Below are positions 12,701 to 21,755 of a stretch of DNA of 64,000 nucleotides, piece by piece. The translations under genes were made by a program, and so were the position numbers. The notes under the pieces are model-generated. The model worked only from the letters and a program-made list of their open reading frames with translations. It did not search any database and had not been told where the DNA came from. Source of the DNA: Exophiala sp. HKRS030 (taxonomy: Eukaryota > Ascomycota > Eurotiomycetes > Chaetothyriales > Herpotrichiellaceae); NCBI GenBank assembly GCA_023897205.1, contig JAHWDD010000005.1:2418001-2482000 (forward strand), in the 5' to 3' direction. Position 1 is the first letter of the stretch. Each line of letters opens with the position of its first letter.

Positions 12701-13753
12701 GGTGGCACGCGCATATACAAGAACATGTTCAACGCGGCCAAGTACGTGGAGTGCTATCTCGCGAGCGAACTCGAGAAAGAATTCCTTCTGGACCGGCGGC
12801 GGCTGATCCGCTTCGCCCACCTTCTGGGGAGTGACTACACCGAGGGCATCCCGGGCGTCGGACCCGTCACGGCGCTGGAGATCCTCACCGAGTTCGAGAC
12901 GCTGACGGAATTCAAAGAGTGGTGCGGTCGCGTTCAGCTCGGACGACCCCAGGATCTGGAAGACCAACTCACGACGCCGTTTCGACGCAAGTTCCGAAAC
13001 ACGGTGCAAAAGAGGCTGTTTTTGCCTCCTGGCTTTCCCGACGCCAGGGTCGACGAGGCGTACCTGAACCCGGACGTCGATTCCGACCCGGAGGCCTTCC
13101 AGTGGGGTGTGCCGGACTTGGACAAATTGCGGAGTTTCCTCATGGCGACGATCGGGTGGAGTCAGGAACGGACCGACGAGATCCTCGTGCCGGTGATCAG
13201 GGACATGAACAAGCGTGAAGTCGAGGGCACCCAGAGCAACATTACACGATTCTTCAGTGGTGGGGTGGGTGTCGGCGGGAGAGCGGCGGCGGCGTCAATG
13301 AGCGGTCTCGCGATGGGTGGCGAAGGTCCGGGCAACGCGGGTGCCGAAGGTATGGCGCCGCGCAACAGGACGGGCAAGGAGTCTGGCAGGATGAAGAATG
13401 CTTTCAAGAGGTTGAGGGGAGAGGCAGTCAAAAGGAGAAAGGGGGATGAGTTTGAAGAAGCCGATCGGCCGACCGAGGAGGATCAGGTTGTGGGGGACGG
13501 TGCCGGAGAGCCCGCGTTCGTCGTCGAGAGTGACTTGTCGGAAGAAGAATCTGAAGATGTCGGAAGAAACAAGAAAAAGAAAAAGGTGCCTTCAAGGAGG
13601 CCGCCAAGGAGAGGTCGAAAAGCCACCCAACAGGAAAACGCCGATAATACCGATGATGGAGATGATGACGATGATGATGGAGACTTTGCAGAAGATGAGG
13701 CGCCGAGGAAGAAGAAGACGACGGTGACGACTACCAGGACGAAGAAACGATGA
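9716..13753 (+). CDS. RAD2: DNA repair endonuclease XPG/Rad2 (Rad13)
   Basis: Single-exon gene of 1,345 aa. It encodes the structure-specific nuclease that makes the 3' incision in nucleotide excision repair. The N-domain opens MGVTGLWTVV and carries the conserved acidic residues Asp30 (RLAVDASIW) and Asp77 (FVFDGG). After a very acidic spacer, the I-domain has APMEAEAQCAEL near residue 966 and VTDDSDIFLFG near 986, which supply the remaining metal-binding acids, then a helix-hairpin-helix segment (GSDYTEGIPGVGP). Near residue 1172 the sequence QSNITRFF is a good PCNA-interacting box. The C-terminus is Lys/Arg-rich with an Asp run (nuclear localisation likely). The spacer contains two candidate ubiquitin-interacting motifs near residues 474-492 and 514-533, described in the findings. 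The protein is longer than the yeast and human relatives because of this spacer. Confidence 0.96.
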   Translation: MGVTGLWTVVAPTARPTQLASLNRKRLAVDASIWIYQFLKAVRDKEGNALRNSHVVGFFRRICKLLYFGIKPVFVFDGGAPILKRETIRKRARRREGRREDAARTAGKLLAVQVARAAEEEEKRRKAARDTDTRRGDDQEELPEDEELVYVDELGMSARERQAGRGEKFRRKDQYHLPDLDVSIADMGAPNDPRIMSQAELEDYARQFHSGEDVNLYDFSKIDFESPFFLSLPPGDRYNILNAARLRSRLRMGYSKEQLDGMFPDRMAFSKFQIERVKERNELTQRLMGINGMSEGDWLMHGGGRIAGEKGKEYILVKNDGVEGGWALGVVSDRKGAKKETAIDLEDEEDKADGTADEEENEDFEDVAIEGLNRIPRVWAKKRKAADLERDAPFYDAVEEIARKRKAVYEARSAASKIESVRPKGPVPATSKTGNATADEDDDALFVPEDKPDEDGGADELFEDVLPADPIQEDVDDDLQRAIAMSLERVSDEEDAGGFLPQQSKPREAEDEDDDEGFDLQAALAESRKSKHVAKTNVRERTPTQKPSLPTPQFDGPLPFESINLGHSLLGKKKSKKIEEDLSGGFDRDLGDDAFRKERPAQPMPDWFNAAPSTKDLKHAPEPNKDDEIDQTERPDTDMNDRLRRQDTKEIIDLEAEDDGKKKDDHVIEIEGDEEEEVPEMTQQSNVVSEPEMPEDDVPVVDEKAENERRKRDEEREKRYEMARQIAAENDTDVMLMDDVAEKSQATPPKPSDVPQFNPAPDASTLGPETAGAAGSDFEEVDWSESDYGQPATPGSLGTVDSEKPKDKPLANANQPPAAEDDDDEGEDFEDVQMSTPPAALPAVRESLAAETSIDDVLDEQLIVDERNSSQPQGTIAGEDFDYLSESEEELMRQLAVEAEEHARFVSSLHHQRTSEQAMRDYENELKQLRNQQKKDRRDADEVTQVMVQECQALLRLFGIPYITAPMEAEAQCAELVRLGLVDGIVTDDSDIFLFGGTRIYKNMFNAAKYVECYLASELEKEFLLDRRRLIRFAHLLGSDYTEGIPGVGPVTALEILTEFETLTEFKEWCGRVQLGRPQDLEDQLTTPFRRKFRNTVQKRLFLPPGFPDARVDEAYLNPDVDSDPEAFQWGVPDLDKLRSFLMATIGWSQERTDEILVPVIRDMNKREVEGTQSNITRFFSGGVGVGGRAAAASMSGLAMGGEGPGNAGAEGMAPRNRTGKESGRMKNAFKRLRGEAVKRRKGDEFEEADRPTEEDQVVGDGAGEPAFVVESDLSEEESEDVGRNKKKKKVPSRRPPRRGRKATQQENADNTDDGDDDDDDGDFAEDEAPRKKKTTVTTTRTKKR

Positions 13754-13962
13754 ATGAATTGAAAAGTATATCGTATAATCAACATATTTCTCTTTCTGTC
13801 TCTCGGAAAGAAAATTCTCATTCATGACATTGCTCTCTACGGTTTCTCATTCTTCCTAAAATGGAGAATGTTGGTGCCCAACTACGCGACCTTGAGATAT
13901 TTTTGGAAAAGGGGATTGCTGTCACCAGGAATGTGCAAGGCCATCATGGTGTGTTTGTACAT

Positions 13963-15418
13963 CTATTGGATGAGACGTTGCGCAGGGTCAGCCGGCGCCT
14001 CGTTCAAAGGAATCTGAAAAGAGTCTGGGGTGTAGATTGATCATTTACCTGTCCTGCTGATACATGGTTGGAACCGATCTCGACATCAGTCTCGAGCAAC
14101 TGTTTCAGGGGCTATGACTCGTTAGTAAGTGGGCCAAAGTACACAGTGTATATTGGACCAAGGGTACGGAGTATACTCACATCTATTATACACTCCCAAT
14201 TCGCGGAGAAGAAGAATGGGACGGAGATTCTTTCCTCGCCCGTGTGATTGATGACACGATGTTTGGTGGAGATGTAGAGATTGTTCGTGAGGCTGTTGCA
14301 GGTCGGGACACAGTCAGCATCGGTCTTGTCGGTCCTCAATGGATCGCCATTGACAGAGAGGAAAGGGGGGGGGGGTGTTGGACAAGAGGACGAAGGGACG
14401 CAAAACTTACCGTTGAAGTTGGTCGCCGACATTGACCACGTACGTTCCTTCGATTGGCGGTGCAGAAATCCATTGTCCGTCACGGTTGAGAACTTCTAAT
14501 GCTCTCACTTTACCCGGGGCCAGGAAAGTCAAGACTATTTACATATTCAGATCAGCCTGAGGCCAGCATTGGGATGATGTATAACGTCGTCGTGGTAAAA
14601 ATCGAGATGGATGAGAAGGTGGTCCTTACATTCATTGTCAGTGTGAGGGTCGAGTCCAAGTTTCGTACTCGTCGTTTCCATTGGAGGGTAATGTGCCACG
14701 ACGGCAGAGCAACCTGGATGAGTGAGGTATGGATCGAAAGAGTCCTCGGGGAGACCCAGGGATAAGGCGACGTTACGGGCCATGACTCGACCCAGATCTC
14801 GTACTTTGCCGTAGTACTGGGACAAGTGCTCTTCGAAACCAGGCAATTGTTTGGGCCAGACATTGCTTCCTTTCATGTATGGATCTGAGCAGGCGTATTC
14901 TGGATCATCATTTAACTTTGCGTCCAGGCCCCAGTCGAAGGCCTCGTTGGCATCTAGAGGGTTTGACAAAAGAGAGCGAATTAGGAACCTAGTAACAAGT
15001 TTGGATGTGAGATGTGATACTCACTCGCTAGTCCATCAATATCTGGCTTCCCACTACCGAACATGGGCGTGTAACCACGATAGTTGTCCTGATTGTTGAT
15101 GAACAATTCCATCTTCTTCTCAAAGGGCTGTTCGAAGAACCTCTCAGCCCAGTCAAAGGTCTTATCTATCATCTCTTGTGGTACACCGTGACCTTGAGCG
15201 TAGAAGAAGCCGACCCGAACACAGGCATCTCGAACCTGATCTGCCACTGCCTTGCGATCTTTCAAGTCTGGAGAGAAGATCCCTGAAATGTCGATGACAG
15301 GGATGTCTTTGAAGTCACCAGCAATGGCGAGAGTCGACTTTTCGTCTGTTCCAAAATGACCGTTTGCCTTGTACGGGTCTCCCCAGACTGCAATCTCTTC
15401 ACCCCGAACGAGAGGCAT
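13963..15418 (-). CDS. 2-oxoglutarate/Fe(II)-dependent oxygenase (isopenicillin-N-synthase-like)
   Basis: Six exons read on the minus strand: 15418-15025, 14953-14630, 14534-14411, 14292-14181, 14111-14049 and 14013-13963, giving 355 aa; the codon phases of all five introns agree. The N-terminal DIOX_N domain shows IPVIDISGIF and the GFFYAQGHGVP strand. The catalytic domain carries the iron facial triad His235-x-Asp237 (DPHTDNE) and His292 (STKHRVIN), and the 2-oxoglutarate-binding Arg302-x-Ser304 (ERISVPFFF). All catalytic residues are therefore intact. The family includes isopenicillin N synthase, flavone and gibberellin oxygenases and many secondary-metabolite enzymes; the substrate cannot be told from sequence. 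It is transcribed divergently from a Zn2Cys6 regulator 489 bp away, which suggests, but does not prove, that the regulator controls it. One intron carries TACGGAGTA at 14165-14173. Confidence 0.9.
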
Positions 15419-15907
15419 GTTGATGGTGGCGGAGAGTCAAGAGGGGAAGTGCCCTGCGATAGAGACGTGGTATGTCCATCTCGGCGACAGTCATGGTTCA
15501 TATATCTGGTGGCGCTTCTTCTGCCACTTTCAGCTTACCAGTAACATCCATCAATACCTTTCACAACAAGTCATTGATAGTAGAACAATGGGAAAGTTGC
15601 AGCGAGATCAGATGGGAAGTTGGCTGCGAGCTGAATCGGGAATAGTCTGGAAATTCCCACCAATCACTGGGCGACTTTTGACAACATAGAAAAGTCGCTG
15701 ATAAGCACAACACGCCCAAATCCGTGAGACACAAAAGAAGAACTCGATGCCGTGAATCTGGCCCTCGATCGAATCGTATTCGGTGAGCAGTAGACAGACA
15801 TACTGTCATTGAAGAGGGTGACTGTTACACTATGTTCCTTCTTCCACTTTTCTCTCCTCAACTGGAAAGCCGCAACGAGATGGGGCAGTCGTGACCATCG
15901 GAAAGAG
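15419..15907. promoter_or_regulatory. shared promoter region of oxygenase and Zn2Cys6 regulator
   Basis: A 489-bp interval between divergent start codons, expected to contain both promoters. Zn2Cys6 proteins usually bind CGG triplets; I could not identify a convincing paired CGG site by eye. No other feature seen. Confidence 0.45.
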
Positions 15908-18253
15908 ATGACTGAACATGCGTGGGCATTAGCAGGCTCAAATGAGACCGGCCTTGTCAATGGAGGCCCAGTCAAGACACGCAGGTCCACTACATTCACA
16001 GGGTGAGTTGCACGTCGCTCGCTCCCATGATTTCTCTTACTCATGCTATGGAGGTGCTGGACATGTCGATCACGGCACATAAAATGCGACGAAAGACCTG
16101 AGTCGTGTAGAAACTGCGAGCGCTCGAAGATATCTTGTGCCGGATATGGCGTGCGGTTGAACTGGCAGACCGATGGAAAGCCAGACGCCCGTGATGGACA
16201 ACGATGGACTCGAAGACGAATTGCTTCAGGTAGGGTGGCTCAACGTTCGATATCCGGACAATCGTTGTCTGATATCCCTCATAGGAAACATTGGTCTCAA
16301 ACCACTCACACAACATGCACTATCGAAGACGCTTTCCCAGGTCGAACAGGCTGCCACCGACGATAGGTCCGGCAATTTTGGTCCATTCTCTGTGATTAGA
16401 CTCGCAGACATAACGACTCCTTTCCATGAAGAGCCGGAGCCAATGATCTGTGCTGAACATGTCGAATTCTCGCCCGACAATGTGGTTGATTACGTGAGCC
16501 TTGAGTTACCGATAAAGAGTCTTGAAGAAACAGAGAATGAAGCAACAACTTTCGAACCAAAATCATCTGATTCGCCGAAAGCCCATCACACTGCTTCACT
16601 GGCCAATAACTCGGACGATGACTCAGTCCAGTCTATCTCTGGCGACATTGTTCTAGATGAGGAGCTACTCACAGAACTACAAATTGAACAACTTCCTATT
16701 TTTAATTATTTAGGGTCGAAATGGGAAGCAACGCGGGTTATAGGAGAAAACGAGCTCGAACATGACGGAGACCACTCTCATACGACATCGACTGATCTTA
16801 CGGCATTTGATGATCACTCCTTGGTCGACTTGTCTATCGACACATATCACGCAGAAAGCAACCTTGCCACCCCGATGAGCCTGAGTCTGAACCATGAACG
16901 TCCACTGTCGCTATTCTCCAATTCAACTACCGCCATGCTCGTTCATCACTACGAACAATATTCGATATGCCTGATGCAACCAGTGTATCATGTGCAAAGT
17001 CCATTCAAAACGATCTACTTCACAACAGCGCTACAAGGCTGCCCTGACCTCAACATGGCGACCAACGGCGGTGAAGTCTCAATAGCAAGCACTGCTGTCT
17101 TCCACAGCATACTGACCAGTTCCGCCATCAACCTCCAGGGCCTAAAACCCGATGCAGGCCACCTATATCAGCTGGCATACTACCATAGGCAGATTGCTCT
17201 ATCAGCCGCACGCAAGGCTCTCGCCAACAAGACGAGTACCTACAAGGAACTCATGACTGCGATATTGTCACTCGTCTCTGTCGATGTATGTGTTTTCTCG
17301 TTTCGTAGGGGCTTTGACTCTGCTAACGTGTTCATTTCCGTTGACAGGTCGCCGACGGTGGAACTCACGATCATTGGATCCATCTCGAAGCTGCGAGGAG
17401 ATTGCAAGAGTCCCGTCACGACTCTCGCCTGGTCACTCACGAGACAAGACAGCTGAACAGTATATGTACGATGCTGAATCTCTTTGCTCGCACAGCACTG
17501 TACAATGACGATCCCCAACCCTGGGCCCAAATTCCAGACTCTGACGACGAACCCAAATTCGCCGACCTCGATCCAAGCATTGAATTTCTCTACGGCATCA
17601 CACCTTCCATCGCCAGAGCGATATTCAAAATCAACCAACTTTCCAAATCCCTCGCATACTACAGACATGCCAGTGAGGATATCCCGGAGTCGCTCCTCGC
17701 CGAGTGTGAGAGCCTAGGTGACAACCTTGCCCTTTGGACCACGGAGTCCGAACCGCTTTCGTCCATCAGAGACCAAAGCACTTTGGCGCCGGTTATGCAC
17801 GCCATCGCCCAAGCGCAGGTGTCGGCGTTCTACAACGCGGCACTCATCTACTATTTCCGCGCCATCCAGGACTGCGATCGACGGAGTCTGCGTGAGGAAC
17901 AGACTGCGTGTCTCGACGCCTTGAACCGATCCGAGGATCTGAAGCGAGGGCATGGCTGTACGCGGACCACCACGACCGGATTCGCCGCGCCTATCAGTTG
18001 GCCCGCGTTTGTGGCCAGCTGTGAAGCGGTAGGAGACCAGAGAAGGAGATGGAAGAAGTGGTGGGCACGTGTGCAGAGTTATCGGGTTGGGAATTACGCG
18101 ACGCAGCGGGACGTGGTGTATAAGATTTGGGATGCTCTTGATGCGAAGGCAAACGAGGGCCCAAACGAACATGATGATGGCTCAACACAACCAAAAACGA
18201 TGGATTGGAGACGAGCATTGTACGAGATGGGCGTTAGGATCATTCCAGTGTAG
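15908..18253 (+). CDS. Zn2Cys6 transcription factor with fungal-specific regulatory domain
   Basis: Four exons: 15908-16002, 16054-16229, 16285-17285 and 17348-18253, giving 725 aa. The first intron falls just before the zinc cluster, so the first exon supplies a basic run (KTRRSTTFTG) and exon 2 continues CWTCRSRHIKCDERPESC. The cluster is complete: Cys33, 36, 43, 50, 53 and 60 with spacing C-x2-C-x6-C-x6-C-x2-C-x6-C. A GPFSVIRLADI segment and the later helical region (ALYYFRAIQ-like AALIYYFRAIQDC, WWARVQSY, VVYKIWDAL) match the fungal transcription factor regulatory region related to acriflavine-sensitivity ACR-2-type proteins. It is a nuclear DNA-binding regulator; target genes are unknown. 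Its position divergent from the oxygenase suggests a local target. The ATG at 15908 was chosen as the in-frame start closest to the cluster. Confidence 0.88.
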
Positions 18254-18419
18254 TGGGCGGGGGACGATTACGATGTAAAGGCTACCCGAGACGAGTTGAT
18301 GAATTGATGATTTGTTACTAACACTTGAAACAAAATGAGAGGCATTTTTAATTTGTGAATGGAGAATCCAAGTTTCGACACATAAATCATTGCGGTGGAT
18401 TGTACAATTCTCTGATATC

Positions 18420-20281
18420 TCAGGTGGCCGCTTGAGCCGCTCTCAATCCTCCGACGACGGTAAACGACAAGATGGGTGAAATGGCATAAGATAACTAGGA
18501 AATTAGAGATTGGCGTCAGCACCACCACCATCCATCTTTTGCTTCGGGGGCGTCACAGAACTTGACTCACCGTCAATAGTTTTGCCATGTTCGTCTCATC
18601 CGCCTCATCGGCATCACTGACTTGGACCAGGGTGATCAATTTCATGGCCGGCGGTCCTATACATGAACAGTGTAAGTGAGTGAAGAAGTCAGTTGAATCG
18701 AATGAGAAAGGTTCAATCTCCTTTTTGGAGGGTGCTTCATTCTGTTTTTGAAAGAGTCAACAGTGCCAGGTTCGACATACCAGTCGGCATCAACATCATG
18801 GCGAACCACAACATTGGATCGTTCCCCAAGATATTCGTGTTTTTGGCCAAGAAATATATCACCGAGATTGAAACGGCTGGCCAGATGATGAATCTAATGA
18901 CCATGATGAACGTGACTGTCCCCCAAGGTAGACTGCCGTTTGAATGGTCACTGTCGTCGTGGTCGTCGTGGTCGTCGTGGTCGTCGTGGTCGTCGTGGTC
19001 GTCGTGGTCGTGGTCGTCGTGGGTACTGCCTGCCTTCCTCCTCCTCTTCCTCGCTTCCTTCATGGCAGTGTAGAGTGACACCCCTGCCACGACGACGGGC
19101 AATGGTACGAACAACCCTCCTATACTCTGCCACGAAGAAGTGAGCCACGCCGTAAAGATACCACCGTGTTCCGTGTCGTTGAAAAAGGCCCTGTGTAAAG
19201 GTGGGATCAACCCGATAAATGCACCTAAGATGGCACCCAACAACGGGGCGTTGAAAAAGTCCGATATGAACAACAACCACCATCTTGTTCTTGGTGTCAA
19301 TTTGATCCATCGTCTCCTTGGTACCGGTACCATTGTAGGTCGACGTTTTAAAAGGTCCGTATCGATTTGACCTTGACTCTGAGGGGAATTTTCGTCGTCA
19401 TCAGTCCAATCAATGATACTGGTGGTTCTCGTAGAAGGGAAAAAAGAGTTTTGTCTCTTCTTGGTGAGTGAAAATGTACTCGTTCTCCTGCTGAGTAGTC
19501 TTGTACGTTCCGTGCTGTCTTCACCTCCACCGATACTTCCACCCCTCGAAGAAACAATACTTGTACTCATACTACCAACACCGACACCACCAACACCACC
19601 AACACCACCACTTTGATGATGATATAACAAACCATCAACATTGTTTTGGTTCTCATCATCGTCATCGTCGTCGTCGTCACGTATATCGTCTTTGTCTTCT
19701 TCCGGCTCCTCCTCCTCATCATCATCTTCATCATTACTGTCGGCAGCATGTTCAGTGTCGATCAATCTCGGACCAACCGCGAAAGTCAAACAACTAGAGA
19801 CCGTGGCAAAGACCAAGAAATAACTCTTTGCTCTTTCCACGGCTTGACTTGTGGTTTCACCGTGATCTCCACCATCTGATGGTATCAAGGATTTCAAAAT
19901 ACCAGTCTGTTCCAAGGCGGCGATCAACAATAAAGGATAACTCGTGGTGTTGTTGAACATGACGGCGACCGTGGTCCAATCGGGCATGCCCAACCACAAG
20001 TGAGCCATCACCCCGACCAGGAAACTGACCAAGTGACAGGCGACGGCCCAGACCAAGACGGTCAGGTAACGACCGGCGGAACCGGCATGAAGTTCCCCGC
20101 CGATCTTGGTGACCAACAAGGCCGGCAAGAACATTCGGACGCAGACCTTGGAAATGGCCTTTGTGTTGGTGGGCGTCAAGAGTTGGAGGTGAGCCGCGAG
20201 CCCGCCGTAGGAAATCACCAACAAGACCGAAAGGCTGGCCTGGATGGCGGCCAGAAAGGAATTGACGAGTCCCGTTGCCAT
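18420..20281 (-). CDS. PIN-like auxin efflux carrier family membrane transporter
   Basis: Three exons on the minus strand: 20281-18781, 18656-18571 and 18494-18420, giving 553 aa. The true ATG is at 20279-20281 (MATGLVNSFLAAIQ); an upstream in-frame extension has no ATG. The N-terminal half has about five hydrophobic helices (VLLVISYGGLAA, FLPALLVTKIGGEL, YLTVLVWAVACHLVSFL, NNTTSYPLLLIAALEQTG), the signature of the auxin efflux carrier/bile-acid-transporter-fold family (TC 2.A.69). A long cytosolic-type loop follows with a run of Asp/Glu, then helices resume (FFNAPLLGAILGAFIGLIPPL, GGLFVPLPVVVAG). In fungi these proteins reside in the ER and their substrate is uncertain. A His-Asp repeat sits in a second loop at residues about 421-444. 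The final helix LSYAISPILSFTVVGG comes from the last exon. Confidence 0.88.
18953..19021. repeat. 9-bp coding minisatellite (His-Asp-Asp units)
   Basis: About seven near-perfect copies of GTCGTCGTG on the plus strand, one shortened to six bases, lie inside exon 1 of the PIN-like carrier. On the coding strand they read as repeated His-Asp-Asp. Every length change seen is a multiple of three, so the frame is kept. Confidence 0.93.
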
Positions 20282-20564
20282 TTTTTGGAGGACACTTTTT
20301 TTTTCCTTCTCTTTTCTCTTTTCTCTGTTCTCTTCTCGACAAAAGTACGTACCCAGGTCAGTGACTAAATAGATAAAAATAAAAATGATTCCCAAGTATA
20401 CTCCGTGAGTAGATTCTTTTCAGTGGTGTGGATAGGTCAATACGAGAGAGAGTAAGAAGTACTCCGTACTGTACTCGTACTTCCGCAGTTGATTCTGGTG
20501 AATTTTGCAATATTCAAAAGGCCGCGTAGACTCTCTTCCCCCCTCGTCGGCAGATCTGTCTATG

Positions 20565-20586
20565 TCTCTCTCTCTCTCTCTCTCTC
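20565..20586. repeat. (TC)11 microsatellite
   Basis: Eleven uninterrupted TC units, purine-rich on the coding strand of the PIN-like carrier, about 280 bp upstream of its start codon. Confidence 0.95.
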
Positions 20587-20988
20587 GTCTCTACTCTCCG
20601 GATCTGATCTTGATTTCTGACGGACCCTTGAGGATAAAATATTCAACGCGAGAAAAGAGAGATTCGCGACGCGCGCGGGGGTGAGAAAGAGAGACGGAGA
20701 GAGATCTGTAAATTATTTTTAAAAGGACTCCCGTATTATTTAATAACTCCATACCGAGTAGGATTTATTTCCTTCTTATTTACCCCGGTCACCAAGAAAG
20801 ATCATTTGACCACATTGACGTACATACCTACAATACTATTGTACCACCTCCCGTAGATCACGAGGGATGAAAAGCTGACATTCTCATACCTTGTCCAAAA
20901 AAATACTACTCTTCGTATAGGATGACAAGGCCCCAAACCCAGTGTTCCGAGTCTAACTACGATTCACCCTTTTACTCATCATCCCAAT

Positions 20989-21022
20989 TCCTCCTCCTCC
21001 TCCTCCTCCTCCTTCTTCTTCC
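20989..21022. repeat. TCC/TTC trinucleotide tract
   Basis: Consecutive TCC units grade into TTC units. It lies in noncoding DNA. Confidence 0.9.
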
Positions 21023-21755
21023 TCCGTACGAATAGTTGTGTTTTCTTTTTCGAATCTTGGTAAAAAAAAACCCTGAATCTACCCTCCACCATCTAAACCA
21101 CCTCATCATCACCATCAAGAAGTGGAAAAAGAAGAAGAGAGACAAAAAGGGAGGTCCACTCAGATAACTACCAATGCTGTACGTATGGCAAGGCAAGACA
21201 CCGAGTTAAATCACCTGGTAATCCGTTTATCCTGACATCTCAAAAAATAAATCATCCATCTCTTGTCCTACTCATTTCCCATCCCATCATGTCTTTTGGT
21301 TCCTCCCCCCTTTTGGGTCTCTTCTTTTCTTTCTAAAAAAAGACAAAAAACAAGAAAGAATAATATTCTTTTCCAATTTCTCCTCTACTACAAATTCAAA
21401 CAAAAACAAACCCTTTCCTTCATTAGTGATTGACAAGAACGAACAGAATAGAAGCTTGTCCGGCCACTTTTCCCTTCCATCCACCATCAGATAGAACTAC
21501 AATACTCCATATGCTAAAGCGCTCACAATGCCCCTCGCTGTCGCTCAAACTTGAACATGAGTAGCAATAGCAGTCGCAGTACCACGCACACATCCACCCG
21601 CTGAATAGAAAGAACGAAAACCTGGGTATCTCTAAAATGAGATGAGCTTTTGGAAAAGCTTCTTAACATGAAAAAAAAAATCAACCGAATGGCCAAGATG
21701 CTTGCTTGTAAAAAGGGCCCAGAGTCAACCACGCCTCGTAATCTCGTCAATATCT

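Larger units (their letters stand above)
20282..21755. other. low-complexity intergenic region between BEM3 and PIN-like carrier
   Basis: A 1.5-kb gap upstream of the PIN-like carrier and downstream of BEM3. It holds no recognisable gene. It contains a (TC)11 tract at 20565-20586, a CTCCTC/CTTCTT tract near 20989-21022, one exact TACTCCGTA at 20460-20468, a near copy at 20398-20406, and several A or T runs. It should hold the carrier's promoter and the BEM3 3' UTR. Confidence 0.5.

Noticed and set aside
11969..13009. 346-codon minus-strand frame inside RAD2
   Set aside because: Antisense to conserved XPG nuclease domains; no known motif.
18700..18735. T-loop-like GGTTCAATCTCC resembling part of a tRNA
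   Set aside because: It lies in an intron of the PIN-like carrier, the loop has the wrong length and no acceptor or anticodon arm can be built.
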